Part shown: positions 36,157 through 43,200 of the stretch, in pieces | Layout of the letters: each line of letters opens with the position of its first letter | Position numbering within the stretch: position 1 is the stretch's first letter | Assembly: GCA_036365145.1 (NCBI GenBank) | Contig: JAEOAD010002566.1 | Location: 4,991,501 to 5,055,500, forward strand | Direction of reading: 5' to 3' | DNA: 64,000 nucleotides | Source of the DNA: Orientallactaga sibirica | Taxonomy: Eukaryota; Chordata; Mammalia; Rodentia; Dipodidae | The notes under the pieces: model-generated | Seen by the model: the letters and a program-made list of their open reading frames with translations, nothing else | Databases searched by the model: none | What the model was told of the DNA's origin: nothing | Translations under genes and position numbers: made by a program

Positions 36157-39100
36157 CATGTGTGTTTTCATGTCATCGCTGTGGGATGGATGAAGGTAGT
36201 GTGTGTGTATATGCATGTGTGTTTTCATGTCATCGCTGTGGGATGGATGAAGGTAGTGTGTGTGTATATGCATGTGTGTTTTCATGTCATCGCTGTGGGA
36301 TGGATGAAGGTAGTGTGAGGTCAGGGCGGTCGAGCTCACCCCACCCCCAGAGGAGTGGGAGGACGGGCCCGAGCCGCTGTCCCCTCCGCTCGCTCGCAGG
36401 GTGTCTCGCCTGGCCTCGGACAAGCGCGAGCTGGAGGCGCAGCTGGGCCGCTCGCGGGAGGAGGCGCTGGCCGGCCGGGCTGCGCGCCAGGAGGCCGAGG
36501 CGCTGCGCGGGCTGGTGCGGAGCCTGGAGCAGGAGCTGCGGCAGGAGCGCGGCCTGGGCTCGCGAGGGGCGGCCCGCCGCGGCCAGGACTGCCGCCGCCT
36601 GGCCAAGGAGGTGAGGCGCCGCCGGGGCGCGGGCGGTGGGGCGCGGACCTGGGCGCGGGCTGGACCCGACCCTGCATCCTCCTTCCGCCCGCAGCTCGAG
36701 GAGGCGAAGGCGTCGGAGCGCAGCCTGCGAGCGCGGCTGAAGACGCTCAGCGCCGAGCTGGCGCTGTATAAGAGGGGGTGAGGGGCGCGGCCGGGCGGCC
36801 GGGCCGCTCCGCAGGTGGGTGGTGGGAAACTGGGGAGGGCGCCCACGGAGCAGCGTCTGGCGAAGGCGTTCGTATGTAGGAAAATGACAAACGGGGTTTT
36901 GGAGTGGGGGCACTGGGAAGGGAATGTGTCGGCGTTGGGGGCGGGTTTGAGAGCGGAGCAGCGCGGTTGGCACCAACACCGGGGTTTTCCTGGCCGGTAG
37001 GAAGCTAACAGCGGATCCTGTGCCCGCAGGAGACGGGCGCTGCCAGTGGGCCCGGCCCCGGCCCGCGAAGACCGGGCTTCGTCGTCCCGCGAGCGCTCCA
37101 CGTCCCGTGGCCGCGGTGCCGCCCGTTCCTCGTCGCGGGAGAGCGGCCGTGGGGTCCGGGGTCGAGGCCAGCCCGCCCGCCCCTCGCCCTCGCCCACAGG
37201 TCTGTACCCGCCTGCCCTGCCCTGCCCTGGATGCGGCACGAGCTCGCTTGGAAGGCCGGGTCGTGACCCCGGCCTGCTCCCCACACTGTCCTAGGTGGTC
37301 GCACACCCCGTTTTGATCCTACAGCCTTTGTGAAAGCCAAAGAGAAGAAGCAGAGAGAGACCAGGATGAAGTCAGTGCCTGTTTTCCGCACCCTTGCTGA
37401 GCACCTGCTCCCTACCTCGACTCCTTGATCCTCGTCTCCTCCCACCTGCTCGCTTCCCTTCAGGCCCCGCCCCCTCCGGCCCACCTCGGCTCCGCCCCTC
37501 CTCCCCGCCTTCCTGGCCCGCCCCTCCCCGCGCCCCTCCTCCCGGCCGTCCTGGCCACGCCCCTCCTCCCCGCCTTCCTGGCCCCGCCCCTCCCCGCACC
37601 CCTCCTGGCCGCCTTCCTGGCCCGCCCCTCCCCGCGCCCCTCCTCCCGCCCGTCCTGGCCACGCCCCTCCTCTCCGCCTTCCTGGCCCCGCCCCTCCCCG
37701 CGCCCCTCCTCCCGCCCGTCCTGGCCACGCCCCTCCTCTCCGCCTTCCTGGCCCCGCCCTCCTGCACCCCTCCTCCCCGCCTTCCTGGCCCCGCCCCCCC
37801 CGCCCCTCCCCCGGCCGTCCTGGCCCCGCCCCCCTCCCGCACCCCTCCTCCCGGCCTTCCTGGCCCCGCCCCCTCCCCCCTCCTCCCGGCCGTCCTGGCC
37901 CCGCCCCTCCCCACCCCTCCTCCCCGCCTTCCTGGCCCCGCCCCTCCCCACGCCCCCCTCCTCCCCCTCCTCCCGGCCCTCCCTGGCCCCGCCCCTCCCC
38001 ACGCCCCTCCCCCGCGCCCCTCCTCCCGGCCGTCCTGGCCCCGCCCCTCCCCACGCCCCTCCTTCCGGCCGTCCTGGCCACGCCCCTCCCCACGCCCCTC
38101 CTCCCGGCCGTCCTGGTCACGCCCCCTCCACGCCCCTCCTCCCGGCCGTCCTGGCCACGCCCCTCCTCCCGGCCGTCCTGGCCACGCCCCCGCCCTCACC
38201 TGCTGCGCTAGTCTCTCCATCATTGGCTGTGTCCCCAGGTGACCTCCGGTGGGTCCACTCTGTTTCCTAGGCAGCAGCAGCAGCGCAATCGGCTGGGCAG
38301 TGGAGGAAGCGGGGACGGTCCGTCCATCTCGTGGTCTCGCCAGACCCGGCCTCCAGCCGCCGTGACCGGCCGAGGGGACGCCGCGAACAGCTCACGGAAC
38401 CGCAGCTCCTCGGGTAAGTGTCCCGCGGCCGGCGGGGCGGGGAGAGGCGGCGGTGGGGCGGTGCTCACCCCGTCCCTTCTCCCCCAGTGGACAGCTTCCG
38501 CAGCCGATGCTCGTCGGCCAGCTCCTGCAGCGAGTTCGAGGACTTCTCGGAGTCGCTGTCCAGAGGGTAAAGCGTGGACCGCGGGAAGGGCCATGTCGGA
38601 AGGGTGCCCGTGGAGACTGGACGCGGCCCGTGGAGGGGAGACTAGACGATAGAGGCCGAGGGTGTGGACCGCGAAGCCAGGCCGGGTGGGAGGCACCAAA
38701 GGTCCCCTGCTGTCCTCTTTCCTCAGCCTCCGCCGCGGCCGTGGGAAGCCGCCCAGCCCCACGCCCTGGAGTGGGTCCAACACGGTGAGTGTCTCCCCAG
38801 CCTGCGGGGAGCAGGTTCCGGAGTCTGGAATGACTCTGGAAAGCGGGTGTCCCAGGCCATAGGACACAGGCAGGAGCCCGGTGGGGGGGGGACACAGTAT
38901 GCTGTTGAAGGCTGGCCCCTCAAATTGCCAGCTCTACAGACCCGGCCCTTCGCCCTCCCCGCGCGTGTCACTGAAGCTTCTACCCCAGCGACATTCCCTC
39001 GGGCCTGCCTGAGCCCTTCACTCCAACGCACCCCTTTCCTCCCACTCCCACCCCACTCCCAGAAATCCACTCCGCGGGACCGCCCCAGTCATCAGAGGCG

Positions 39101-39348
39101 CCTGGCCAGTTCCGGAGGCTGGGTCCCTATGAAAGGTGAGTTTGGGGTCCAGCCCCCAGGGTGGTGATGAGGGCAGTGAATTGGTCTGGGGGCTCCTCGT
39201 GGCTCCTGGCTCTTCACAGCCCCTCCCTCGCCTCCCACCTGCTCCCACAGAGTACAGCTCCGACTACCAGGGGGCCGACATAGCTGACATAGACGCCCGC
39301 CTGAAGGCCTTGCAGGAATACATGAACCGGCTGGATACGCGGTCATGA
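13277..39348 (+). CDS. CCDC61: CCDC61, coiled-coil domain-containing protein 61 (VFL3 homologue), 13 coding exons
   Basis: Coding exons are 13277-13424, 13681-13763, 21071-21228, 23449-23613, 36400-36610, 36695-36777, 37030-37199, 37295-37370, 38271-38413, 38488-38566, 38727-38784, 39063-39135 and 39251-39348. Together they give 1545 nt, 514 aa plus stop, close to the mammalian length. All introns are GT-AG and every junction keeps frame. The start ATG sits in a good Kozak context (GCCATGG). Residues 1 to about 140 form the conserved head domain of the SAS6/XRCC4-like fold. About 180-285 is a Glu/Arg/Leu-rich coiled coil. About 290-345 is an Arg/Ser-rich low-complexity stretch. The last 40 residues are again conserved (YSSDYQGADIADIDARLK). 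From family knowledge, CCDC61/VFL3 acts at centriolar satellites and basal bodies, binds microtubules and supports spindle assembly and ciliary function. Recognition is from memory of the family, not a search. Confidence 0.95.
13681..13763 (+). CDS. CCDC61: CCDC61 exon 3
   Basis: 83 nt. The acceptor CTTCCCACCAG ends at 13680 and the donor CAG|GTAGGG follows 13763. It completes codon 50 as Phe and encodes FIEDLTHKTGNFKQF and onward to residue 77, ending in phase 0. Confidence 0.95.
13895..14830 (-). mobile_element. Reverse SINEs in CCDC61 intron 3
   Basis: Reverse B1 at about 13895-13995, reverse DIP-like SINE at about 14230-14405, reverse B1 at about 14480-14635 and reverse B1 at about 14690-14825. 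A short CAATCTGCTTTTTTTTTT sequence is repeated three times at 14408-14460. 13996-14225 shows nothing recognised. Confidence 0.75.
14870..15001 (-). mobile_element. LINE-1 3' fragment
   Basis: The stretch GGCTCTTACAGTCTTTCTGC with CCGCAATG and CCCTGAGCCTTGGAGGG matches the LINE-1 3' region at 47400-47570 in the same orientation, with substitutions. Confidence 0.6.
15002..15430. mobile_element. Interspersed repeat of uncertain family
   Basis: The sequence (AGAGGGTGGACATCACC, GGCCAACATAAGGTGGAC, AACAATACACTGCCTCC) looks like a rodent interspersed repeat that I have seen but cannot assign. There is no coding support. Confidence 0.4.
15440..16810. mobile_element. SINE block in CCDC61 intron 3
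   Basis: A DIP-like 3' fragment lies at 15440-15530 (+), with reverse DIP-like SINEs at about 15690-15895, 15900-16120 and 16260-16480 and reverse B1s at about 16485-16605 and 16660-16808. 15531-15680 and 16121-16255 are unassigned. Confidence 0.7.
17010..18700 (-). mobile_element. Dense reverse SINE block
   Basis: Reverse B1 at 17010-17180; long-variant DIP-like SINE at 17185-17515 with an expanded (GA)n; DIP-like at 17560-17770; B1 at 17785-17950; DIP-like at 17955-18135; an ID-like head at about 18280-18350; DIP-like at 18365-18585; old B1 at 18590-18700. 16810-17000 and 18140-18270 show nothing I can name. Confidence 0.7.
17229..17300 (+). repeat. (GA)n simple repeat
   Basis: AG dinucleotide runs with a few GGG interruptions in the tail of a reverse DIP-like SINE. 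Confidence 0.9.
18797..20700. mobile_element. SINE block before CCDC61 exon 4
   Basis: DIP-like (+) at 18797-19025; old B1-like segments at 19320-19440; B1 (+) at 19435-19590; (CA)n at about 19612-19638; reverse DIP-like copies at 19700-19920, 19920-20145 and 20145-20300; reverse B1 at 20340-20495; old reverse B1 at 20535-20700. 19130-19320 and 20700-21070 show no repeat or gene. Confidence 0.7.
21071..21228 (+). CDS. CCDC61: CCDC61 exon 4
   Basis: 158 nt following a 7.3 kb SINE-rich intron. The acceptor is TCTCCAACAG and the donor GACAG|GTGTGC. It encodes residues 78-129 (SSESVTLDLLTYTDLESLRN and onward), the second half of the head domain. It ends with two bases of an Arg codon. Confidence 0.95.
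21395..22080 (-). mobile_element. Reverse SINEs at the left end of the duplicated segment
   Basis: Reverse B1 at 21395-21520; reverse DIP-like copies at 21560-21785 and 21786-21980; ID-like head at about 22005-22080 ending CACTGAGCTCCGCCCC. From about 21.6 kb on, the sequence is repeated at 26.5 kb. Confidence 0.7.
22080..23320 (+). mobile_element. Intron 4 segment with plus-strand SINEs
   Basis: 22080-22430 is unassigned and recurs at about 26995-27360. Then old B1 (22430-22545), DIP-like (22550-22760), B1 (22765-22910), DIP-like (22925-23125) and B1 (23130-23300), all plus strand. Confidence 0.7.
23449..23613 (+). CDS. CCDC61: CCDC61 exon 5
   Basis: 165 nt. The acceptor is CCCCTCCTCAG and the donor GAGCA|GTGAGT. 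It encodes IHYPLPLPYQGKPDPVVLQG and onward to residue 184, entering the coiled coil. A damaged second copy of this exon lies at about 28473-28620 in the mosaic duplication. This copy is intact and is the one that splices in frame. Confidence 0.95.
24229..24279 (+). repeat. (CA)n microsatellite
   Basis: About 25 AC units running straight into a reverse B1 (24282-24390). The same junction recurs at 29436-29496 in the mosaic copy. Confidence 0.95.
24390..25487. other. CCDC61 intron 5, mostly unassigned
   Basis: No exon or RNA gene is supported. B1-like fragments lie at about 24725-24775 and 25345-25455. This stretch is the source-like copy for much of 29640-31080. Confidence 0.5.
25488..26262 (+). 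repeat. 52-bp ID-head minisatellite, plus orientation
   Basis: About fifteen units, each with GGTAGAGCCCTTGTCTAGAA, then TCCACAGTGAGGGGCTGGGG, then GCGTGGCTCAGC. It is the reverse orientation of the array at 8378 but the same unit. TGGCTCAGCGG in each unit matches a pol III A box and no B box is present. The last unit changes at AGCACTTGCC, closer to a normal ID head. Confidence 0.9.
28473..28620 (+). pseudogene. Broken copy of CCDC61 exon 5
   Basis: Most of exon 5 (GGATTCACT, GGCAAACCAGACCCCGTGGT, CTGCAGGGCATCATCCGCTC, ACTGAAGGAGGAGCTGGGC) is present but disrupted by inserted bases (for example GGGGGCGCTG and TTATTGCATTTTTGGGGGC). It has no intact frame and no donor. It belongs to the mosaic duplication, is not expected to be used, and could mislead gene predictors. 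Confidence 0.8.
29436..29496 (+). repeat. (CA)n microsatellite, second copy
   Basis: Duplicate of the repeat at 24229, with a small insertion (TAGAAA). Confidence 0.9.
30690..30762 (+). pseudogene. Broken fragment of CCDC61 exon 6
   Basis: CTCGCGGGAGGAGGCGCTGG followed by a GGCCGGG-type stretch and GCGCTGCGCAGCCTC corresponds to parts of exon 6 at about 36450-36530, spliced into a copy of 25190-25270. It is not an exon. Confidence 0.7.
31262..31925 (+). repeat. ID-head minisatellite, mosaic copy
   Basis: Units such as CCTTGTCTAGAATCCACAG and GGGGCTGGGGCGTGGCTCAG recur as at 25488, but are broken by unrelated bases (GTGTCCCCCAGG, ACGCCCTGGG, GGGACATTCCGTGGC). Confidence 0.7.
32430..35830. 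mobile_element. SINE block in CCDC61 intron 5
   Basis: Reverse B1s at 32460-32600, 32605-32750, 33000-33120 and 33140-33275. Reverse DIP-like copies at 33300-33485, 33500-33765 and 35300-35490. Plus-strand DIP-like copies at 34250-34505 (long variant), 34535-34760 and 35010-35195. B1 (+) at 35212-35290 (partial) and 35655-35800. 32760-32960, 34010-34240, 34765-35000 and 35495-35640 show nothing recognised. Confidence 0.7.
36111..36318 (+). repeat. (GT)n microsatellite leading into a 57-bp minisatellite
   Basis: (GT)n spans 36111-36150. It is followed by units of 57 bases starting TATATGCATGTGTGTTTTCA at 36151, 36208 and 36265, the third incomplete. Each unit contains GCTGTGGGATGGATGAAGG. The array stops 82 bases before CCDC61 exon 6. 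Confidence 0.95.
36400..36610 (+). CDS. CCDC61: CCDC61 exon 6 (coiled coil)
   Basis: 211 nt, very GC-rich. The acceptor GCTCGCAG precedes 36400 and the donor GAG|GTGAGG follows 36610. It encodes residues 185-255, almost all Glu/Arg/Leu/Ala heptad-like sequence (for example SRLASDKRELEAQLGRSREE). The preceding intron is 12.8 kb and ends in a 57-bp minisatellite about 80 bases from this exon. Confidence 0.93.
36695..36777 (+). CDS. CCDC61: CCDC61 exon 7
   Basis: 83 nt after an 84-nt intron. The acceptor is CCGCCCGCAG and the donor AGGGG|GTGAGG. It encodes LEEAKASERSLRARLKTLSA and onward to LYKRG, the end of the coiled coil. Confidence 0.93.
37030..37199 (+). CDS. CCDC61: CCDC61 exon 8 (Arg/Ser-rich linker)
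   Basis: 170 nt. The acceptor is GTGCCCGCAG and the donor CCACAG|GTCTGT. It encodes residues 283-339, rich in RS/RG/SRE motifs (ASSSRERSTSRGRGAARSSS), and is likely disordered. Confidence 0.92.
37295..37370 (+). CDS. CCDC61: CCDC61 exon 9
   Basis: 76 nt. The acceptor is ACTGTCCTAG. The donor ATGAA|GTCAGT is weaker than usual, but using it joins codon AA|G to exon 10 and gives RMKQQQQRNRLG, the expected conserved junction. It encodes GRTPRFDPTAFVKAKEKKQR and onward. Confidence 0.9.
37430..38195 (+). repeat. C-rich minisatellite filling CCDC61 intron 9
   Basis: Many imperfect units of the type CCCCGCCCCTCCCCGCGCCC plus CTCCTCCCGGCCGTCCTGGC occupy nearly the whole 900-nt intron between exons 9 and 10. 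The minus strand is a run of G-tracts. Unit composition alone opens long Pro/Ala/Arg frames on both strands. These are not genes. Confidence 0.93.
38271..38413 (+). CDS. CCDC61: CCDC61 exon 10
   Basis: 143 nt after a 0.9 kb C-rich minisatellite intron. The acceptor is TGTTTCCTAG and the donor TCGG|GTAAGT. It starts with a short glutamine run (QQQQ) and encodes RNRLGSGGSGDGPSISWSRQ and onward, ending in SRNRSSS-type serine-rich sequence. Confidence 0.92.
38488..38566 (+). CDS. CCDC61: CCDC61 exon 11
   Basis: 79 nt. The acceptor is TCTCCCCCAG and the donor AGAGG|GTAAAG. It encodes VDSFRSRCSSASSCSEFEDF and SESLSRG, an acidic/serine-rich segment. Confidence 0.92.
38727..38784 (+). CDS. CCDC61: CCDC61 exon 12
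   Basis: 58 nt. The acceptor is TCTTTCCTCAG and the donor AACACG|GTGAGT. It encodes LRRGRGKPPSPTPWSGSNT and ends in phase 0 at residue 458. Confidence 0.9.
39063..39135 (+). CDS. CCDC61: CCDC61 exon 13
   Basis: 73 nt. The acceptor is CCCCACTCCCAG and the donor AAAG|GTGAGT. It encodes KSTPRDRPSHQRRLASSGGW and VPMK. Confidence 0.92.
39251..39348 (+). CDS. CCDC61: CCDC61 exon 14 (stop codon exon)
   Basis: The acceptor is TGCTCCCACAG. It encodes the conserved C-terminus ending KALQEYMNRLDTRS, with stop TGA at 39346-39348. Confidence 0.95.
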
Positions 39349-39505
39349 CCACGGAGAGGTGGCACCCACCCCTCCACTCCTGGGTGTGCCTGGGGGGCAT
39401 GACCCCACCCATGCTCAGCTCCTCGGGCTCCTGCTGCCCTCTCAGCAAGGCATGCTGGGAAAGGGTATGCATTTTGTAAATAAACATGTTTATTCTTGGG
39501 ACCCC
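39349..39505 (+). other. CCDC61: CCDC61 3' UTR
   Basis: A short, repeat-free stretch between the stop codon and the only nearby AATAAA (39479-39484). The cleavage site is put 15-25 bases beyond the signal. It is not directly visible. Confidence 0.7.
39479..39484 (+). terminator. CCDC61: CCDC61 polyadenylation signal
   Basis: Canonical AATAAA 131 bases after the stop codon, followed by a T/G-containing stretch (ATGTTTATTCTTGG). Confidence 0.85.
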
Positions 39506-39960
39506 TCAGGTTATGACTGAAGAGCGAGGGTGGAGGGGGAGAAACGAGCAGGATGGGACCTAATTAGGATCTGTGGGCATTCCTGGCTGAGTCTGGTCCT
39601 GGGAAAACTTCCACAAGCCAGAGGAAGGGAGGGCAGGAGGGGCACCTGAGGGAGCTGCCTGTGTCCAAAGGAGTTCAAGCAATACAGGCTGTCTGGCTGT
39701 GTGGTAGGGAATGCATCTTGCAGCAGGGCCCAGTGCTCGGGAGGACCCTGAGCTGCCGCGGGTGACATGGGGCCAGCTTGGTGCTGATTCCTGGGCTCTG
39801 ACCTGAGACCTCAGGGGTCTTGGGTCAGGGTCAGGATCAGGGTCTCAGGGTTCTTCACAGCAGCAAGGGTGGAGTACCGGGAGGAGCGGATGCTGGGGTC
39901 CTGTGTGTGGGGGGAAGGGAGGTTAAGGGCGGGTGGTAGGTACATAGTTGGCACTGCATC

Positions 39961-39966
39961 TTTATT
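39961..39966 (-). terminator. PGLYRP1: PGLYRP1 polyadenylation signal
   Basis: AATAAA on the minus strand (TTTATT on +), 69 bases beyond the stop codon. The predicted mRNA end, about 39940, is roughly 0.45 kb from the predicted CCDC61 end, so the genes are tail to tail. Confidence 0.8.
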
Positions 39967-40035
39967 GGAGGACGGATGGTGGGGAGGAGGGAGCCGGAGG
40001 CAGGAGCCATTTCTGGCTGGTGGTCCTGCAGCTCC

Positions 40036-40214
40036 TCACTCGCGGTAGTGTGGCCAAGTCTGGATGACTGTATAGAGCTGGTCTCCCGGGGAGAGCGTCT
40101 TCTGCACATCTCGGTGTCCCTTCACCTCATAGTTGGGCCTCAGGAACCCCCGAGCCACACCACAGTCCAGCAGGTTCAAGGCGGCGCGGAGGGCACGTTG
40201 GGGAGGCACCCGCT
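40036..40214 (-). CDS. PGLYRP1: PGLYRP1 exon 3 (stop codon exon)
   Basis: 179 nt. The acceptor on the minus strand is CTGCCACAG. It encodes [20 protein letters not shown] and onward to IQTWPHYRE, then TGA at 40038-40036. Confidence 0.95.
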
Positions 40215-43200
40215 CTGTGGCAGGAGGAGCACACACAGAAATTAGACTGGGGCTTCCTCAAAGGGCGCAGGTAGTGAGGTAGGGGTGGTGGATAAACTGC
40301 ACTTCTAGCTGGTCCTGACCATCCGGTCTCCCAGCTCCCTCATATTTGTGGTAAGAGACAGGGTACATCACCTCATAAGGCCGTATGGGAGGTAAAGTCA
40401 GAAGGGTGCCTGGCACCGGGGACGCCTTCAGCCAGTGTTAGTCATCTGAATTTTTTATTTTTATTGGTTTTTTTGAGATAGGGTCTCACTGTAGCCCAGG
40501 CTGACCTGGAATTCACTATGTAGTCTCAGGGTGGCCTTGAACTCATGGCCATCCTCCTACCTCTGCCTCCCAGTGCTGGAATGAAAGGCGTGCGCCACCA
40601 CGCCCAGCTTCATATGTACTTTTTTTTTTTTTTTTTTTTTGTTTTTCGAGGTAGGATTTCATTCTGGTCCAGGCTGACCTGGAATTAACTGTGCAGTCTC
40701 AGGGTGGCCTTGAACTCACGGCAATCCTCCTACCTCTGCCTCCCATGTGCTGGGATTAAAGGCATGTGCCACCACACCCGGCTTCATATGTACTTTTTGA
40801 GACAGGTGCTCACTATGGAGCTGAAGTTGGCCTTGAACTCACTATATGGTCCAGGCTGGGTTTGAACTCATGATCCTCTTGCCTCCAGCTGGTGAGTGCT
40901 GAGATTACAGCTGGCACCATTAAGTCTTTCTTTTGTTATTTTGTTTTGTTTTTCAAGGTAGTCTTGCTCTAGCCTAGGCTGATCTGGAATTCACTAGGCC
41001 AGCTTCAAATTCACAGTGATCCTCCTACCTCTGCCTCCAAAGTGCAGGGATTAAAGGTGTACACCACCATGCTCGGCTCTTTTTCTTTGTTTTGTTTTTT
41101 TGTTTTTTCAGGCTAAGGTCTTACTCCAGCCCAGGCTGACCTGGAATTCACTATGTAGTGTCAGGGTGGTCTCAAACTCATGGCAATCTTCTTACCTCTG
41201 CCTCCCAAGTGCTGGGATTAAAGGTATGTCTCACCATACCTGGCTTAAAAATTTTTATTTTATTTTTTTGTTTTTTTGAGGTAGGGTCTCACTCTGGTCC
41301 AGGCTGACCTGGAATTAGCTATGTAGTTTCAGGGTGGCCTCGAACTCATGGCAATCCTCCTATCTTGGTCTCCCGAGTGCTGGGATTAAAGGCGTGTGCC
41401 ACCATGCCCGGCTTAAATTTTTTTTTTTTTTAAGAGAAATGATGGAGAGTGTTGTTTCAAAGGGGAAAGTGGGGGAGTACCATGGAATATTGTCTATAAT
41501 TAAGGAAGTTGTCAATAAAAATAAATAAATAAATAAATAAAAATTAAAAAAGTTAGAGAGAGTGCATGCATAAGAAAAGATAGGGGAGGGGGAAGAGAGA
41601 ACTGGCACACCAGGGCCTCAGTCTTTGCAATTGAACTCCAGACTCTTGCACAAGCTAGTGGACATGTGTGACCTTGCGCTTGCCTCACCTTCATGCGCCT
41701 GGCTTGTGTAGGGTGTGGAGAGTTGAACATGGGTCCCTAGGTTTCGCAGGCAAGCGCCTTAACCACTAAGCCATCTCTGCAGCCCGGTGGCAGAGCTTTC
41801 AACACTGCTTCCCTCACACCAGCTCCTGGACATCCAGTACTCACCCATGTAGTTGCCCATGAAGGTGATGCCAATAGATATGGGGTTCCAGGTGGGACCT
41901 GTGTGGGCACCCTGGATGTTCCAGCCACGACCCTCATACACGTGCCCATCTTCTCCAATCAGGAAGCTGTTTGGAGGGGCAGGGTATGATGAGCAGGGGC
42001 AGTCTTCCCAGTAGGGCCCCTCTCCCCAAACTCACCAGTACTCCTTTCCAGCCATTGCAGGTACAGTTCCCCCACATCCTCTTCCTCCTTCATTTCCCAC
42101 AATTCATAATGGATGGTGGCCATTTACTGTCCCTGGCACTTTCCTAGCACACCTTTTCCTCATCTTTATGGCAATGGGAGAGCCACTGCCCATCTTACCC
42201 AGAATCGGCTGGAGTCGGTCCCCAAGGTTGCACAGCAGTCCCACCCCTGTGGGCTTGCTCCTTGTTCCCTCCCTTCCTCCTATGTGCTCCCACAAACAGT
42301 CCTCTTCCCCAGTGCTAAGATGCACACAGTCCACCCCCCAGAGTCCCCTCCCTGTCCCCCAGAAGTCTGCCCTTGTTCCAGCCTGCCTCTGGCCTGTGGA
42401 GGCCTGTCTGGATCAGGGACTCAAGGGTGTGAATTCCACGCACTTCCCCTCAACACGTTTTGACTGAGTGCATCTCCCTGGGCACCTTGGAGTTACACTG
42501 GGGTGGGGTGGGGAACTCGCTCCCCCCATGACACACAGAATCCTGGAACTTCCTAACCCAGCTAGCTCACTGTCCGCTTTGAGGCCTGGAAGGATGTTTG
42601 GGGATGTGGGCCAGAAGCATCAGGCAGGTGACTTTCCTGCCACATTCCTGGCACCTGGCCCAGGGCAAGGGGAGGGGGCCTCCTGTGCTTTTCAGCTTGC
42701 ATGCATGTCAACATCAGCCACCCTTGCCAGGTCAGGAGTTCTCTTGCCAAGCGCTCAAAGTACAGGCAAGGAAACAGGCTTGGAGCGAAGATGACAAGAA
42801 AGGCATACCCAGAATATTTGACCCTGAACCCCAGAATCTGAGAGCAGATGGGTCTGCCTGCTTCGTAAGGCCATTTAGACCAGAGGCTGTGGGCCTGGGC
42901 TCTGGTGGTCCTGCTTAGGACTGCGGTACCTGACCCTTGGATCTGACCTTGAAGTTGGAGCCTATTTTTTTTTTTTTTTCAGATGGTTTTGACCACTGGG
43001 GTCTCACTGAGAAGAAGGGATGGCCCAGGCTGACCTGGAATTCCAGTGGCTCAGGGACCATTCAATCTCAGGGTGGCCTTGAACTCACAGTGATCCTCCT
43101 ATCCATGATCTTCTGCCTCCAAAATAGAAGAGAAAGATGATGTCATCAAATTAGAGAGGATAATAGGGGATATGATGGAGACTGGAGTTCTAAAGTGGAA

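Noticed and set aside
37005..38270. Open frames of 270-480 codons on both strands across 35.8-38.3 kb (Arg/Gly- or Pro/Ala-rich)
   Set aside because: They come from the GC-rich minisatellite and from CCDC61 exons read in the wrong frame. The true CCDC61 frame is interrupted by introns here and joins perfectly without them.
40036..40214. Catalytic amidase activity for PGLYRP1
   Set aside because: The cysteine zinc ligand of amidase-active relatives is serine (Ser170) here.
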